A stretch of DNA of 64,000 nucleotides from DAOPKN01 sp035391225 (lineage in GTDB: Bacteria; Thermotogota; Thermotogae; MWEM01), in NCBI GenBank assembly GCA_035391225.1, contig DAOPKN010000004.1, positions 58,421 through 122,420 on the forward strand. Direction: 5' to 3'. The translations under genes and the position numbers were made by a program. The notes beneath the pieces were generated by a model. That model was not told the origin of the DNA, did not search any database, and saw nothing but the letters and a program-made list of their open reading frames with translations. Shown in pieces: positions 42,886-51,406 of the stretch; within the stretch, counting starts at the first letter, position 1, and every line of letters starts with the position of its first letter.

Positions 42886-45684
42886 CTATTGCCGTGGGAT
42901 ATCCAACGGGATGACCACGGTAAATGACGTTCGGGGTTGCGAATCCCGGTGCTGGGATTCGATCTTGATTTTTCCCCCGTGCTCTTCTTCCAAGATTTTC
43001 TTGGTAATGGGCAATCCCAGGCCCGTTCCGGTCACTTTTGTGGTGAAAAATGGGGAGAAAATCTTCTCCATCGTTTCTTCGCTGATCAACTCGCCGTCGT
43101 TCCAGATCTCGAACACCGCGGCCCCCTCTTCCTCGTGCAGTCGTACCCCGATGTGCTGGTGGGCAGCCTCGATGGCGTTTTGGATCAGGTTGATCAACGC
43201 CTGCTTGATACGGCGGATGTCCCCGAACAACGGTACTTTTTGGATGTCCAGCTGCAACTGGAGTTTCTTGGCTTCCACCTTCTCCTGGTACAACGCCAGC
43301 AAGTCGTGCAAGGCCTCCGAGAGATCGAACCAGTCAAATTCCAACCTCTGGCTGGGACGGGAAAATTCCAAGATTTCCTCCACGATCTCTTCCAGGCGGC
43401 TGACCTCCGCGCGGATGATTTGCAGGTACCGCCGGGGTTTGGTTCCCGTGTTCTCCGGTATGGATTTCTCCAGGCGAGATGCGAAGCCCCCGATCACCGA
43501 AAGGGGATTGCGAATTTCATGGGCAACCCGCGCGGACATCTCCCCGAGCGAGGCCAGCTTTTCCTGGCGGCGAATCTCGTCCTCCAAGATCTTGCGTTCG
43601 GTGATATCGTCGAGAACCACGATGATGCCTTCGATGCGCGAAAGTTCCACGGAGCGCAACGGTGAAAACTTGATGTCCAGGAACGTGGTGCGGTCCAGTC
43701 CTTTGAATTCGTAATCGGTGAGCACGATGGTGTTTTTCACCTCGTACACCTTTTCCGAAACGTTCAGCAGGTCGAATACCGCGGGGCCAAGCATGTCGAA
43801 GCCCATTCCCAGCACCTGTTCCTTGGTGCGGCTAAACAGGGTTTCCGCCTTTCGGTTCCACTCGCGGATCTTGTTCTCGCGGTCCAGAACCACGATGGCA
43901 ACGTCCAGGCTTTCCAACACGTTCTGGGAAAATTCCTTGTGGTAGTTCAGCAGCGAAGTTTGGCGTTCCAACGAAATGGTCTTGGCACGCAGCTCTCCGT
44001 AGTTCTGCACGTTCTCGATGGCCAACCCTGCGTTATCCGAGAAAATCTTGAGCACGTCCATGCTGCCCGGCGAAAGCTCCTTGCCGGAGAACTTGTTGTC
44101 CAGGATCAACACGCCCCTGGTTTCCAAGCGGCCCACAAGGGGAACCACGACGAACTCGTTGGTTCCCAAAAGGTTGGAGAGTTCCCGGTACTCGTTTCCC
44201 CACTCCTCGATCATCTCGGGGAACACCCAGACGATTTTCTTGCGCACCACCACCTTCTCGAAAATGGCATGGCTCTTGTACGGAAAAACACGGTGCTGCA
44301 GCTTTTTCACCTGGAAGTCATCCAGGTCCATGGTCAGCGATTTTTCCCGCAGGTACTGCGAGAAATTGCCGTATTTCAAGGAGGGGGACTCCCCGAGTTT
44401 CTGCGAATGGTACTCCTCTTGGGAGCGAAGGCCTGCCCAAAAGCGCGTTTTGAGCGTTTGACTTTCGGAATCGCGCAGCAAAAGCAAAGCACGGTCGAAC
44501 CCCAGCCCTTCGGGCGCGGTGGCACCCAGCAGGATCATGGTGTAGATGTTGCGGATATCGTAGCTTTCGCGCATCGAACGGTTGATGTACGTAACGTTTT
44601 TGAGCAGTGAAACCTGCGATTTCTGCAACTCCAGGAGGTGCTGGTTTGCCTGGCTGAGCTGGCGCAACTTGGAGTACTCCCCGGACAGTTGCTCGAAGTA
44701 CTTCATCTTGGACACCACGAGCGAAATGCGCGCCGCAATTTCCTCCAGCAGGGCAAGGTCCACCTCGTCGAAGTGCTTGTAGGGTCGATACAGTTCCGGG
44801 CTGCGCCGGTTGATCAAGATCACCACACCGAAGATATCGGCTTCGTGGTACAGCGGCACCGCGATGGCGGACTTGATCTCCATGTCGATCATGTCCAACG
44901 CCGCGCGGGGGTCCTTCTTCACCGAGATCGAGAGGAAGGGCATGCGATTGGTGTAGCACCACCCCACCATGCCGTGATCTGGCGGAACCTCGCGGCGCAG
45001 GATTTGTTCCGGCTCCATGCCATACCAGTAGCGGATCTCCAAGGCTCCGTTTTCGTTGACCTGCCAGATCGATCCGGTTTCCACGCTGAGCATGTCACAG
45101 GTCATTTTCAAAGAACGCAAGTACAAACTGTCCAGGTCGCTGGCGGAATTGATCACCTCGGTGAGGCGCGAAAGACCCAGTAACTTGTTCACGTTTTCGC
45201 TGAGAAGGCGGTTTTCGATGGACAGTTTCAAGATCTTGCCCACGCTGCGCAGCAAGTCCAAAAGGTCATCCAGGTGGGTATCCAGCAGCGAGGGCTCGTC
45301 GAAGGAAAACGCGATCATGCCGGTGAGTTCGTCGTAATCCATGGTGGGGAAGAACAGCAAGTGGATGCCCGCGAAAATCTGGTGTTCGGGTTGCAACTGG
45401 TTTTTTTGGAGGCGCACCACTTTGCCGGTTCGCAGGTCACGTGCCCAGGGGAACTCGGTTTCCCGGATCTTGAACACCTTCACGTGGGATTTGTCCAACG
45501 CGGAACTCCCGAGCAGGCGAAACGCCTGCTTCTCTCGCTCGAACACGAACAGCGAGCAATCCGACGCGGAGAAGTAATTGGCCAATTCGTGCGCGAAACG
45601 GTTTGCCCCTTCGTCGGATTTGACGAGATCAAGGTTCAACAAGGCCTTGAAGATGGAGAGTTGCCGGTTTCCTTCTTCCCACAT
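42886..45684 (-). CDS. Large multi-GAF/PAS sensor histidine kinase
   Basis: A 932-residue soluble kinase. From the N terminus there appear to be three GAF-like sensor regions (~1-190; ~195-360 with MLSVETGSIWQVNENGALEI; ~370-590 with FVVVPLVGRLETRGVLILDN), a PAS domain (~610-700, VAIVVLDRENKIREWNRKAE), and HisKA with SLGEMSARVAHEIRNPLSVI holding the phospho-histidine. The HATPase domain has LINLIQNAIEAA (N box) and VTGTGLGLPITKKILEEEHG (G2). There is no membrane segment. ATG 45684 has AGGGG upstream. Divergent from the small membrane protein; 11 nt from its response regulator. Confidence 0.92.
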   Translation of the reverse strand: MWEEGNRQLSIFKALLNLDLVKSDEGANRFAHELANYFSASDCSLFVFEREKQAFRLLGSSALDKSHVKVFKIRETEFPWARDLRTGKVVRLQKNQLQPEHQIFAGIHLLFFPTMDYDELTGMIAFSFDEPSLLDTHLDDLLDLLRSVGKILKLSIENRLLSENVNKLLGLSRLTEVINSASDLDSLYLRSLKMTCDMLSVETGSIWQVNENGALEIRYWYGMEPEQILRREVPPDHGMVGWCYTNRMPFLSISVKKDPRAALDMIDMEIKSAIAVPLYHEADIFGVVILINRRSPELYRPYKHFDEVDLALLEEIAARISLVVSKMKYFEQLSGEYSKLRQLSQANQHLLELQKSQVSLLKNVTYINRSMRESYDIRNIYTMILLGATAPEGLGFDRALLLLRDSESQTLKTRFWAGLRSQEEYHSQKLGESPSLKYGNFSQYLREKSLTMDLDDFQVKKLQHRVFPYKSHAIFEKVVVRKKIVWVFPEMIEEWGNEYRELSNLLGTNEFVVVPLVGRLETRGVLILDNKFSGKELSPGSMDVLKIFSDNAGLAIENVQNYGELRAKTISLERQTSLLNYHKEFSQNVLESLDVAIVVLDRENKIREWNRKAETLFSRTKEQVLGMGFDMLGPAVFDLLNVSEKVYEVKNTIVLTDYEFKGLDRTTFLDIKFSPLRSVELSRIEGIIVVLDDITERKILEDEIRRQEKLASLGEMSARVAHEIRNPLSVIGGFASRLEKSIPENTGTKPRRYLQIIRAEVSRLEEIVEEILEFSRPSQRLEFDWFDLSEALHDLLALYQEKVEAKKLQLQLDIQKVPLFGDIRRIKQALINLIQNAIEAAHQHIGVRLHEEEGAAVFEIWNDGELISEETMEKIFSPFFTTKVTGTGLGLPITKKILEEEHGGKIKIESQHRDSQPRTSFTVVIPLDIPRQ

Positions 45685-45731
45685 GCGAAATAACCCCTTC
45701 GTTTCCCTCGCGAAGGAGGGCTCTGGTTGCG

Positions 45732-45737
45732 ATTATA
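45732..45737 (-). promoter_or_regulatory. Extended -10 promoter of the histidine kinase gene
   Basis: Minus-strand TATAAT preceded by TGT (TTGTGTTATAAT). It lies ~48 nt upstream of ATG 45684, and no strong -35 was found. Confidence 0.55.
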
Positions 45738-45812
45738 ACACAAATACAACCGGTTTTTGCGGGGTGATTTCTTGCCATGGTTTGGGAAGATGGAAAGGGA
45801 ATCGTTTCTCCC

Positions 45813-45842
45813 TTGACAAGGGCAGAAGGGCAGGAATATGAT
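45813..45842 (+). promoter_or_regulatory. Promoter of the small membrane protein gene
   Basis: TTGACA (45813-45818) and TATGAT (45837-45842) are 18 bases apart on the plus strand, close to the sigma-70 consensus. The gene starts ~33 nt downstream of the -10. Confidence 0.7.
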
Positions 45843-45874
45843 TGTAGGAAAAGCACAAACGGGAGGGAATGCGC

Positions 45875-46060
45875 GTGGAAGGGATCCGATGGTTTTTCAC
45901 GTGGCTTGGCCTGGGGATGGCCGTAGTGGTATGGGTGCAATGCATTTTCCTGGCGCAGAAAATCGGCCTCTCCAAGGGACGAGAGGACGGCTGGAAATGG
46001 GGATTGTTCTTCGGACCTCTGGGGGTATTGTTGCTGTATTTCCTGTCAGGGCGTGAATAG
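45875..46060 (+). CDS. Small two-helix membrane protein, unknown function
   Basis: A 61-residue hydrophobic protein. Two likely membrane helices (WFFTWLGLGMAVVVWVQCIF and WGLFFGPLGVLLLYFLSG) are joined by a charged loop with GLSKGREDGWKW. The start is set at GTG 45875 because GGGAGGG lies at normal spacing; the ATG at 45869 is too close to it. It has its own strong promoter and is divergent from the large histidine kinase, so it may take part in or be controlled by the same sensory system. No family is recognised. Confidence 0.6.
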   Translation: MEGIRWFFTWLGLGMAVVVWVQCIFLAQKIGLSKGREDGWKWGLFFGPLGVLLLYFLSGRE

Positions 46061-46134
46061 ACCTCCCCCCGAATCGCAAACTGCTTCTCGGGGAAAACGG
46101 ACGGGAAAATGCCGGTTGGAAAGGGAAACGAGCT

Positions 46135-46494
46135 CTACTTGGCCTCCTTCAACGAAACAATGGCGGTTTGGTCGGGAAGAAAGGACGCGCAAAACGCGAT
46201 GTTCTTTTCCTTCCCATCCTTGCACCGCACCGTGAACTGCCGCGTGGTTTTCTCCGTTGGCGAAACCAGGTCCCAATCCTTCTGCATTTTTTGGCGGTAC
46301 GCTTCGTCGGGGTAGGCTTTCCGCGCCCAGTCTTCCATTGTCGCAACATCTTCGAGCAAGTACCCCGTTAATTCGGTGAAACTCGTGTTCACCCGGTACA
46401 AGTGTCCCTCTGGGTCCCAAATCATGATCCCCAAGGGTAGGTGTTCCAATACAGCGTCGAGTAGCTCGCGATCGTTAACCAAGATCCTTCCCAC
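46135..46494 (-). CDS. Single PAS-domain protein
   Basis: A 119-residue protein that is just one PAS fold: VLEHLPLGIMIWDPEGHLYR, VNTSFTELTGYLLEDVATME and RQFTVRCKDGKEKNIAFCAS are the usual PAS segments. There is no kinase, cyclase or DNA-binding domain. It starts with GTG 46494 (GGAG upstream), with an alternative TTG a few codons on. Its promoter holds an 8-bp-arm palindrome, so it is probably regulated. It could act as a stand-alone sensor for a soluble kinase such as the one encoded at 42886-45684; that is an inference. Confidence 0.7.
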   Translation of the reverse strand: MGRILVNDRELLDAVLEHLPLGIMIWDPEGHLYRVNTSFTELTGYLLEDVATMEDWARKAYPDEAYRQKMQKDWDLVSPTEKTTRQFTVRCKDGKEKNIAFCASFLPDQTAIVSLKEAK

Positions 46495-46537
46495 CTTTCG
46501 ATTCTCCAGAGAAAAGAGTCAACCTTCAACCCGTTCC

Positions 46538-46570
46538 ATTGTACCACAAAAACTACCCACCCGTGGGTAG
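46538..46570 (-). promoter_or_regulatory. Promoter with palindromic operator in front of the PAS gene
   Basis: Minus-strand TACAAT (46543-46538), preceded by TTGTGG (extended -10). Upstream, in the -17 to -35 window, CTACCCAC and GTGGGTAG form a perfect 8-bp-arm inverted repeat with a 2-bp centre (46553-46570). Repressor or activator binding here would control the promoter. Confidence 0.55.
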
Positions 46571-46667
46571 CATCCGGTTTCGCCCAACCCCAAGTAGGTC
46601 GTCTTCAGAAGGACAGAAAAGAGAGATGCAGTGGGCTGCACAGGTCCCAGGAAGGGGTTCCCGGGTT

Positions 46668-47672
46668 TTAGAAATCCTCTGGGAAGATAACCTTTGCGGG
46701 CTTATCAGAAGGCTTTCCCCGCCGCACGCGGCTGGGGGAGAAACGGTTGGTGCCCCACACGCCGAGCAGGATCATGATGGAGCCCACCAGGTGGAACCAC
46801 AGGAACTTTTCGTTGCGGAAGAGCACACCGGCGAGAATGGAGATGATGGTGGTCAGGTTGCCGAAGATGGCGGAGCGGGATGCCTCCAGCCGGGAGAGCA
46901 TGAAGTTCACCAGGAAAAAGGCCACGATGGAGGAGAGGATGCCCAGGTAGAGGATGGAGAACAGCGCACCGGGGTCAGCCAGTCCCGCGAAGTAGTGGGA
47001 AAGCTTGCCGGCGGCTGCCTGTTCCACGATAGCCAGGAGGTTGAAGGAGATCATGCCGAACCACATCATCACGAAGGTGATCTCGATGGGGCGGAAATGC
47101 AGGGAGCTTTTCCGCGACAGGATGTTGTAGAACGCGGCGGCAAACACCGCTCCCAGAAGCAACAGGTAACCCAGGAATTGGCCGGAGATGAGCGAGGCCC
47201 CTTCGTTCTTGGCCGCGATTCCCCCCATCACCACGATGAAACTCACTCCCAGCGTGGACAGCAGGATGAACAGCACCTGGAACAGGCTGGGTTTTTCCTT
47301 CAGGAAGAGCGCGCCGAACACCGTGACCACGATGGGGATGAGTGCGATCATGATGCCCGCTTCCGAGGAAGTGGCATACTTGAGGCCGTAGGATTCGAAG
47401 ACGAAGTACAGACCGGGTTGCACCAGCGAAAGCAGCAACAGTAGCCCCACGCGCTTGCCTTTGAACGACACCTTGATCCATCCAAAAAGGGCCAGGATCC
47501 CCAAACCGATAGCCGCGGCACTGAAACGGAACGCCAGTAGCTGGAACGGGGAAAAGGTTTCCAGCCCCCTTTTGGAGAAAAGGAAGGAGAAACCGAAAAT
47601 CGTGGAAACCCCTACCGCACAGAGCACGAGATACAAGAAACCCAGTTCTTTCTTCCCTTTTTGGCGACGCAT
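46668..47672 (-). CDS. DMT-superfamily (EamA-type) exporter
   Basis: A 334-residue permease with ten hydrophobic helices in two EamA repeats (~15-150 and ~175-315); the N-terminal repeat contains YATSSEAGIMIALIPIVVTV, and FLKEKPSLFQVLFILLSTLG is the typical loop. A basic C terminus (SRVRRGKPSDKPAK) follows. ATG 47672 is preferred, 7 nt after hisC; GGAGGAA lies 14 nt upstream, so a weaker coupled start is possible. It is the last gene of the his operon. Family members export amino acids and metabolites; a link to histidine is an inference from position. Confidence 0.82.
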   Translation of the reverse strand: MRRQKGKKELGFLYLVLCAVGVSTIFGFSFLFSKRGLETFSPFQLLAFRFSAAAIGLGILALFGWIKVSFKGKRVGLLLLLSLVQPGLYFVFESYGLKYATSSEAGIMIALIPIVVTVFGALFLKEKPSLFQVLFILLSTLGVSFIVVMGGIAAKNEGASLISGQFLGYLLLLGAVFAAAFYNILSRKSSLHFRPIEITFVMMWFGMISFNLLAIVEQAAAGKLSHYFAGLADPGALFSILYLGILSSIVAFFLVNFMLSRLEASRSAIFGNLTTIISILAGVLFRNEKFLWFHLVGSIMILLGVWGTNRFSPSRVRRGKPSDKPAKVIFPEDF

Positions 47673-47679
47673 GCTTTCT

Positions 47680-48708
47680 TCACGTTCCTCCTTGTGCAAT
47701 GAAACGGTGTAGGGCATCGGAGAACACGTCCATCTCTTGCTCCGTTCCCACCGTCACGCGAAAATGTCCGGATAGCGAACCATCGAACGCACGCACAACT
47801 ATACCACGTTCGCGCAAAAAAGAAAAGGCATCCAACGAAAACAACACGAAGTTGGCCTGGCTGGGGGCGGCGTGTTCCTGGAAGCGTTTCACCAAGCGGT
47901 CCCTTTGGGTGATGATGCGCTGCACGTTCTGCTGCACGCGTGGGGCGTTTTCGAGCATTTTTTGGGCAAAGAACAGCGAAAGCGCGTTCACCGAGAACGG
48001 GGAGGTGATGCGGTTCCAGAAGCTCGCCACCTCCTCGGACACGATGGCGTAGCCCACGCGCAACCCTCCCAACCCGAATGCCTTGGAAAAGGTGCGCAAA
48101 AGGATGAGGTTGGGGAAGCGCTGCTGCAACCCCAGGATGCGCTGGGTGGAGAATTCCACGTAGGCCTCGTCGACCACGACGGGGATGTGCTTGTGCAGCA
48201 ATTCCTGGATCGCTTCGGGGGGTTGCACGTTGCCCGTGGGGTTGTTGGGCGAACAGACGAATGCTACCCGGCAACTGTCCCACTCCGTGTAGCCGGGTAG
48301 CTCCCCGTTGCGTAGCGGAAGCTGGTAGTGTTCCTGTAAGGGGAACGCACGGTTTTCCACCCCCTGCGAGCGCGCGTAGAAGTCGTACATGGAGAAGGTG
48401 GGGGGGAACGTGAGCACGTGGTCCCCCTCGAACAACCGGATCACCTCCGAGAGGAGTGCGTCGCTGCCGTTGCCCAGGATGATGCAATGGGGGGGAACAC
48501 CCAGGTGTTGGGCCAGCTTGCTGCGCAGCGAAATGCCGTCGATTTCCGGGTAACGGTGGAAGGGAATGTCCAGGGCTGCTTGCAACCATTCCTTCTTCCA
48601 TTCGGGAGGGATGTCCAGCGGGCTTTCATTGGCATTGAGCCAGATCGAAGCTTCTCCCTGGTGCGTTCGGTAGGGCTCCATCTGGTGCGCCATCTTGGAG
48701 AAACGCAT
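47680..48708 (-). CDS. hisC: Histidinol-phosphate aminotransferase
   Basis: PLP-dependent conversion of imidazole acetol phosphate to histidinol phosphate. The 342-residue fold type I enzyme has LNANESPLDIPPEW at the N terminus, ILGNGSDALLSEVIRLF, AFVCSPNNPTGNVQPPEAI, the PLP-lysine motif LLRTFSKAFGLGGLRVGYAI, and FRVTVGTEQEM near the C terminus. ATG 48708 shares a base with the hisIE stop (TGATG). The upstream in-frame extension to 49041 is the hisIE shadow. A slightly short member of the family. Confidence 0.95.
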   Translation of the reverse strand: MRFSKMAHQMEPYRTHQGEASIWLNANESPLDIPPEWKKEWLQAALDIPFHRYPEIDGISLRSKLAQHLGVPPHCIILGNGSDALLSEVIRLFEGDHVLTFPPTFSMYDFYARSQGVENRAFPLQEHYQLPLRNGELPGYTEWDSCRVAFVCSPNNPTGNVQPPEAIQELLHKHIPVVVDEAYVEFSTQRILGLQQRFPNLILLRTFSKAFGLGGLRVGYAIVSEEVASFWNRITSPFSVNALSLFFAQKMLENAPRVQQNVQRIITQRDRLVKRFQEHAAPSQANFVLFSLDAFSFLRERGIVVRAFDGSLSGHFRVTVGTEQEMDVFSDALHRFIAQGGT

Positions 48709-49358
48709 CACTTTCTCCTTTTGGACAGCGAGGCCATGACGTCGGAAAGGGACACGCCTTCGTGTGCCATGAGCACCAGCAGGTGGTAGAGCATGTCGGA
48801 GATCTCGTACACCAGCCGTTCGCGGTTGGACGCCACCAGCACTTCCACCGCTTCCTCCCCGAACTTCTTGAAGATCTTCTCCCGCCCCTCCTCGAACAAC
48901 GAGGTGGTGTAGGAGCCCTCGGGCATGTCTTGCTTTCGTTGGGCGATCACTGCCTCGAGCTCCTTGAGAACCGAAAGCGAGTAATCGATCGGCAGGGATT
49001 TGCCGGGGGATCGTTCCTCGCCCAGGGGCTGGAAGAAACACGAATCGTTGCCCGTGTGGCAGGCGGGGCCGTTCTTTTCCACCTGCAACAGCAGTGCGTC
49101 GCCGTCACAGTCCACCCAAATCTGTTCCACCTTTTGCGTGTTTCCGCTGACCTCTCCCTTCATGCGGATGCGCCCCTTGGAACGTGACCACATGTGTACC
49201 AGCCCCGTTTGCAACGTCTTTTCCAGCGCGGTGGCATTCATGGTGCCCAGCGTGAGAACGCTTCCCCCCTTGTCCTGGATGACCACGTTCACCAGGCCGT
49301 TTCGATCCCATTGCACCTGTTCAACAGCTTTCTTCCAGCTTGCTTGTTGGTCGTACAT
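48708..49358 (-). CDS. hisIE: Bifunctional phosphoribosyl-AMP cyclohydrolase / phosphoribosyl-ATP pyrophosphatase
   Basis: A 216-residue fusion. The N-terminal HisI part has the metal and substrate motifs GLVHMWSRSKGRIRMKGE and QIWVDCDGDALLLQVEKN followed by the CHTG zinc site. The C-terminal HisE part has TTSLFEEGREKIFKKFGEEA and RLVYEISDMLYHLLVLMA. ATG 49358 has AGGAGGGG upstream and lies 38 nt inside hisF, a long but well-supported overlap. It is placed between hisF and hisC in operon order. Confidence 0.96.
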   Translation of the reverse strand: MYDQQASWKKAVEQVQWDRNGLVNVVIQDKGGSVLTLGTMNATALEKTLQTGLVHMWSRSKGRIRMKGEVSGNTQKVEQIWVDCDGDALLLQVEKNGPACHTGNDSCFFQPLGEERSPGKSLPIDYSLSVLKELEAVIAQRKQDMPEGSYTTSLFEEGREKIFKKFGEEAVEVLVASNRERLVYEISDMLYHLLVLMAHEGVSLSDVMASLSKRRK

Positions 49359-50100
49359 GGATTCCCCTCCTTGTCAAGAATTGCTTGAGTTCCGCGATAT
49401 GGATCGTTCCGTAGTGGAACACCGAGGCAGCCAGTGCCGCGGAACTGTTCGTGTGTGCGAAGACCTGTGCAAAGTGCTCCATGCTACCGGCTCCCCCACT
49501 GGCGATCACGGGTATGTGGACCCTCTGGCAAACATGCTGCAAGAGGGGGAGGTCGAACCCCTCGCGCACCCCATCGGTGTCCATGGAGGTGAGGAGGATT
49601 TCCCCCGCCCCCAGCTGTTGTACGCGCTCGCTCCATTGGGCCAACGATTGGGGTTGGCGCACCCTTCCCCCGTGGGAGTACACGCGAAACCCGTCGGACT
49701 CCGCGCGCGCGTCGATGGCCACCACGAGGTTGGCCGAACCCAGCACTTGGGCTCCCTGGCGCACCAGTTCCGGGTTTTGCAGTGCGGCGGTGTTGAGGAA
49801 CACCTTGTCGGCACCGCGCTTCACCAGTTGCACCATCTGCTCCACCCGGGAGATGCCCCCGCCCACGGTGAAGGGGATGCGCAACACGCTTGCCACGTTC
49901 TCCACCCAATCCCGGTTGATTTCGCGACCCTGGTGCGAGGCCGTGATATCCAGGAACACGATTTCGTCCACCCCCTGTTTTTCGTACGCCAGGGCTTGGG
50001 AAACCGGGTCGCCCACGTCGCGCACGTTCTGGAAGCGTATGCCCTTCACCACCTTGCCGTCGCGGATGTCCAACGCGGCCACGATGCGCTTGGCAAGCAT
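49321..50100 (-). CDS. hisF: Imidazole glycerol phosphate synthase, cyclase subunit
   Basis: With HisH forms the glutamine-dependent synthase that makes IGP and AICAR. The 259-residue (beta/alpha)8 barrel has KRIVAALDIRDGKVVKGIRF (first catalytic Asp), FLDITASHQGREIN, FTVGGGISRVEQMVQLVKRG, NLVVAIDARAE and GEILLTSMDTDGVREGFDL (second catalytic Asp), and PVIASGGAGSMEHFAQV. ATG 50100 follows the hisA stop by 2 nt. Its C terminus overlaps hisIE by 38 nt. Length is normal. Confidence 0.97.
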   Translation of the reverse strand: MLAKRIVAALDIRDGKVVKGIRFQNVRDVGDPVSQALAYEKQGVDEIVFLDITASHQGREINRDWVENVASVLRIPFTVGGGISRVEQMVQLVKRGADKVFLNTAALQNPELVRQGAQVLGSANLVVAIDARAESDGFRVYSHGGRVRQPQSLAQWSERVQQLGAGEILLTSMDTDGVREGFDLPLLQHVCQRVHIPVIASGGAGSMEHFAQVFAHTNSSAALAASVFHYGTIHIAELKQFLTRRGIHVRPTSKLEESC

Positions 50101-50102
50101 GG

Positions 50103-50822
50103 TTATTCTTCCTCCTGGCAGAAACGTTCCAGCGCGGCAGCAAGGTCGAGGTTACCTTCCAGCAAAGCCTTTCCGGAGATCACGCCCCAGAAACCCGCGC
50201 GGTACACCTTATCCAAGTCCTCCATGCTCGATACCCCGCCCGCGTAGAGCACTGGTACCCCCCGCCAGTCCCCTTCGGGGGGGTGTGCACCTTGCAGGGT
50301 GCCGTCCTGGGTCGTGTTGGTGAGGATGAAACGGCTTGCCTTGCCTTTCAAACGTTCGAAGGTCGCGCCAAGGCCCAGCTCGGAGAGTTTTTGCCAGCCT
50401 TCCGAGAGCAGGCGTGGTTTCCCGGACGGGTCCAGGGCGAAATCCAGGCTCACCACGATGCGCGCACCGAACAGCTCGGTCCACTCGTCCACGATGGAGG
50501 GTTGCTCGAGCACCCTGGTTCCCAAGATAACCCGGTCTGCGCCGGCATCCAGCGCCTGGCGCACGTGCTGCGCACTGCGCAACCCGCCCCCCAGTTGGAT
50601 GGATAACCCCGTGTGCCGCTTGATGCGTTCCACGGTGTGGAGGTTTTGCGGGCTTCCCTGGAAAGCACCGTCCAGGTCCACCACGTGCAATTCCGCGATG
50701 TACGGGGCAAAGCCACGTGCCAGTTCCACGGGGTCGCCGTAATCCTTTCGCTGCTCTTTCTTCCCGCGCAGCAGGCGCACCGCGCGGCCGTCCATCAAAT
50801 CGATCGCTGGAAAGATTTTCAT
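50103..50822 (-). CDS. hisA: ProFAR isomerase
   Basis: Isomerises ProFAR to PRFAR. The 239-residue barrel starts MKIFPAIDLMDGRAVRLLRG (catalytic Asp) and has ELHVVDLDGAFQGSPQNLHT, SIQLGGGLRSAQHVRQALDA, RFILTNTTQDGTLQGAHPPE (second catalytic Asp region) and VLYAGGVSSMEDLDKV. ATG 50822 overlaps the hisH stop (ATGA). The in-frame extension to 50966 is a hisH shadow. Length is normal. Confidence 0.96.
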   Translation of the reverse strand: MKIFPAIDLMDGRAVRLLRGKKEQRKDYGDPVELARGFAPYIAELHVVDLDGAFQGSPQNLHTVERIKRHTGLSIQLGGGLRSAQHVRQALDAGADRVILGTRVLEQPSIVDEWTELFGARIVVSLDFALDPSGKPRLLSEGWQKLSELGLGATFERLKGKASRFILTNTTQDGTLQGAHPPEGDWRGVPVLYAGGVSSMEDLDKVYRAGFWGVISGKALLEGNLDLAAALERFCQEEE

Positions 50823-51406
50823 GGTGTCCACCTCAAGAAGTTTTGGATGAGTATTTCCCCTTCGCGGGAGGATTTTTCGGGGTGAAACTGTACCCCCGCC
50901 ACGTTCTCGTGTACCACCGCGCTGCAAAACGCTTCCCCGTGGTAGTCGGTGCGGGTGAGTTGCCATTGGGGGTCTTGCGGGTGGCAGAAGTAGCCGTGCA
51001 CGAAGTAGAAGAAAGAGCCCTCCCCCAACCCCTTACCCAACGGGTGCGCGCGTTCCCACCACACCTGGTTCCAGCCGATATGGGGTGCCTTTTCTGTGGG
51101 GAACGCCAGCACATCTCCGTCCGCCCATCCCAATCCCTGTCCAGGCCCTTCTTGGCTGGAGGAGAAGAGGAGTTGCATGCCCAGGCAAATACCCAGCATT
51201 GGAACCCCGCCTTGCCTTGCTCCCTGGAGGGCATCGCGGAAACGCTCCAGTTGGGCACTCACCGCGGAGTAGGAACCAACACCTGGGAGCACGAGCCGCG
51301 AGAACTCTTTCACCCGGTGGGGCTCTTCCACGATTTCTCCGCCGGTGGCGCGTTGCACGTTGGACAGGTTGCCCATTCCCAGGTGGAGAATGCCCACGGA
51401 AGCCAT
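50819..51406 (-). CDS. hisH: Imidazole glycerol phosphate synthase, glutaminase subunit
   Basis: A 195-residue class I glutaminase that feeds ammonia to HisF. VGILHLGMGNLSNVQRA is the start motif, the nucleophile cysteine is in PMLGICLGMQLLFSSS, and the His-Glu pair is in VAGVQFHPEKSSREG. The ATG at 51406 overlaps the hisB stop codon by one base, and its stop overlaps hisA. Length is normal. Confidence 0.96.
   Translation of the reverse strand: MASVGILHLGMGNLSNVQRATGGEIVEEPHRVKEFSRLVLPGVGSYSAVSAQLERFRDALQGARQGGVPMLGICLGMQLLFSSSQEGPGQGLGWADGDVLAFPTEKAPHIGWNQVWWERAHPLGKGLGEGSFFYFVHGYFCHPQDPQWQLTRTDYHGEAFCSAVVHENVAGVQFHPEKSSREGEILIQNFLRWTP

Noticed and set aside
46061..46134. CCCCGA...TCGGGG hairpin between the small membrane protein and PAS genes as terminator
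   Set aside because: The loop is ~15 nt and only four A/T residues follow; not convincing.
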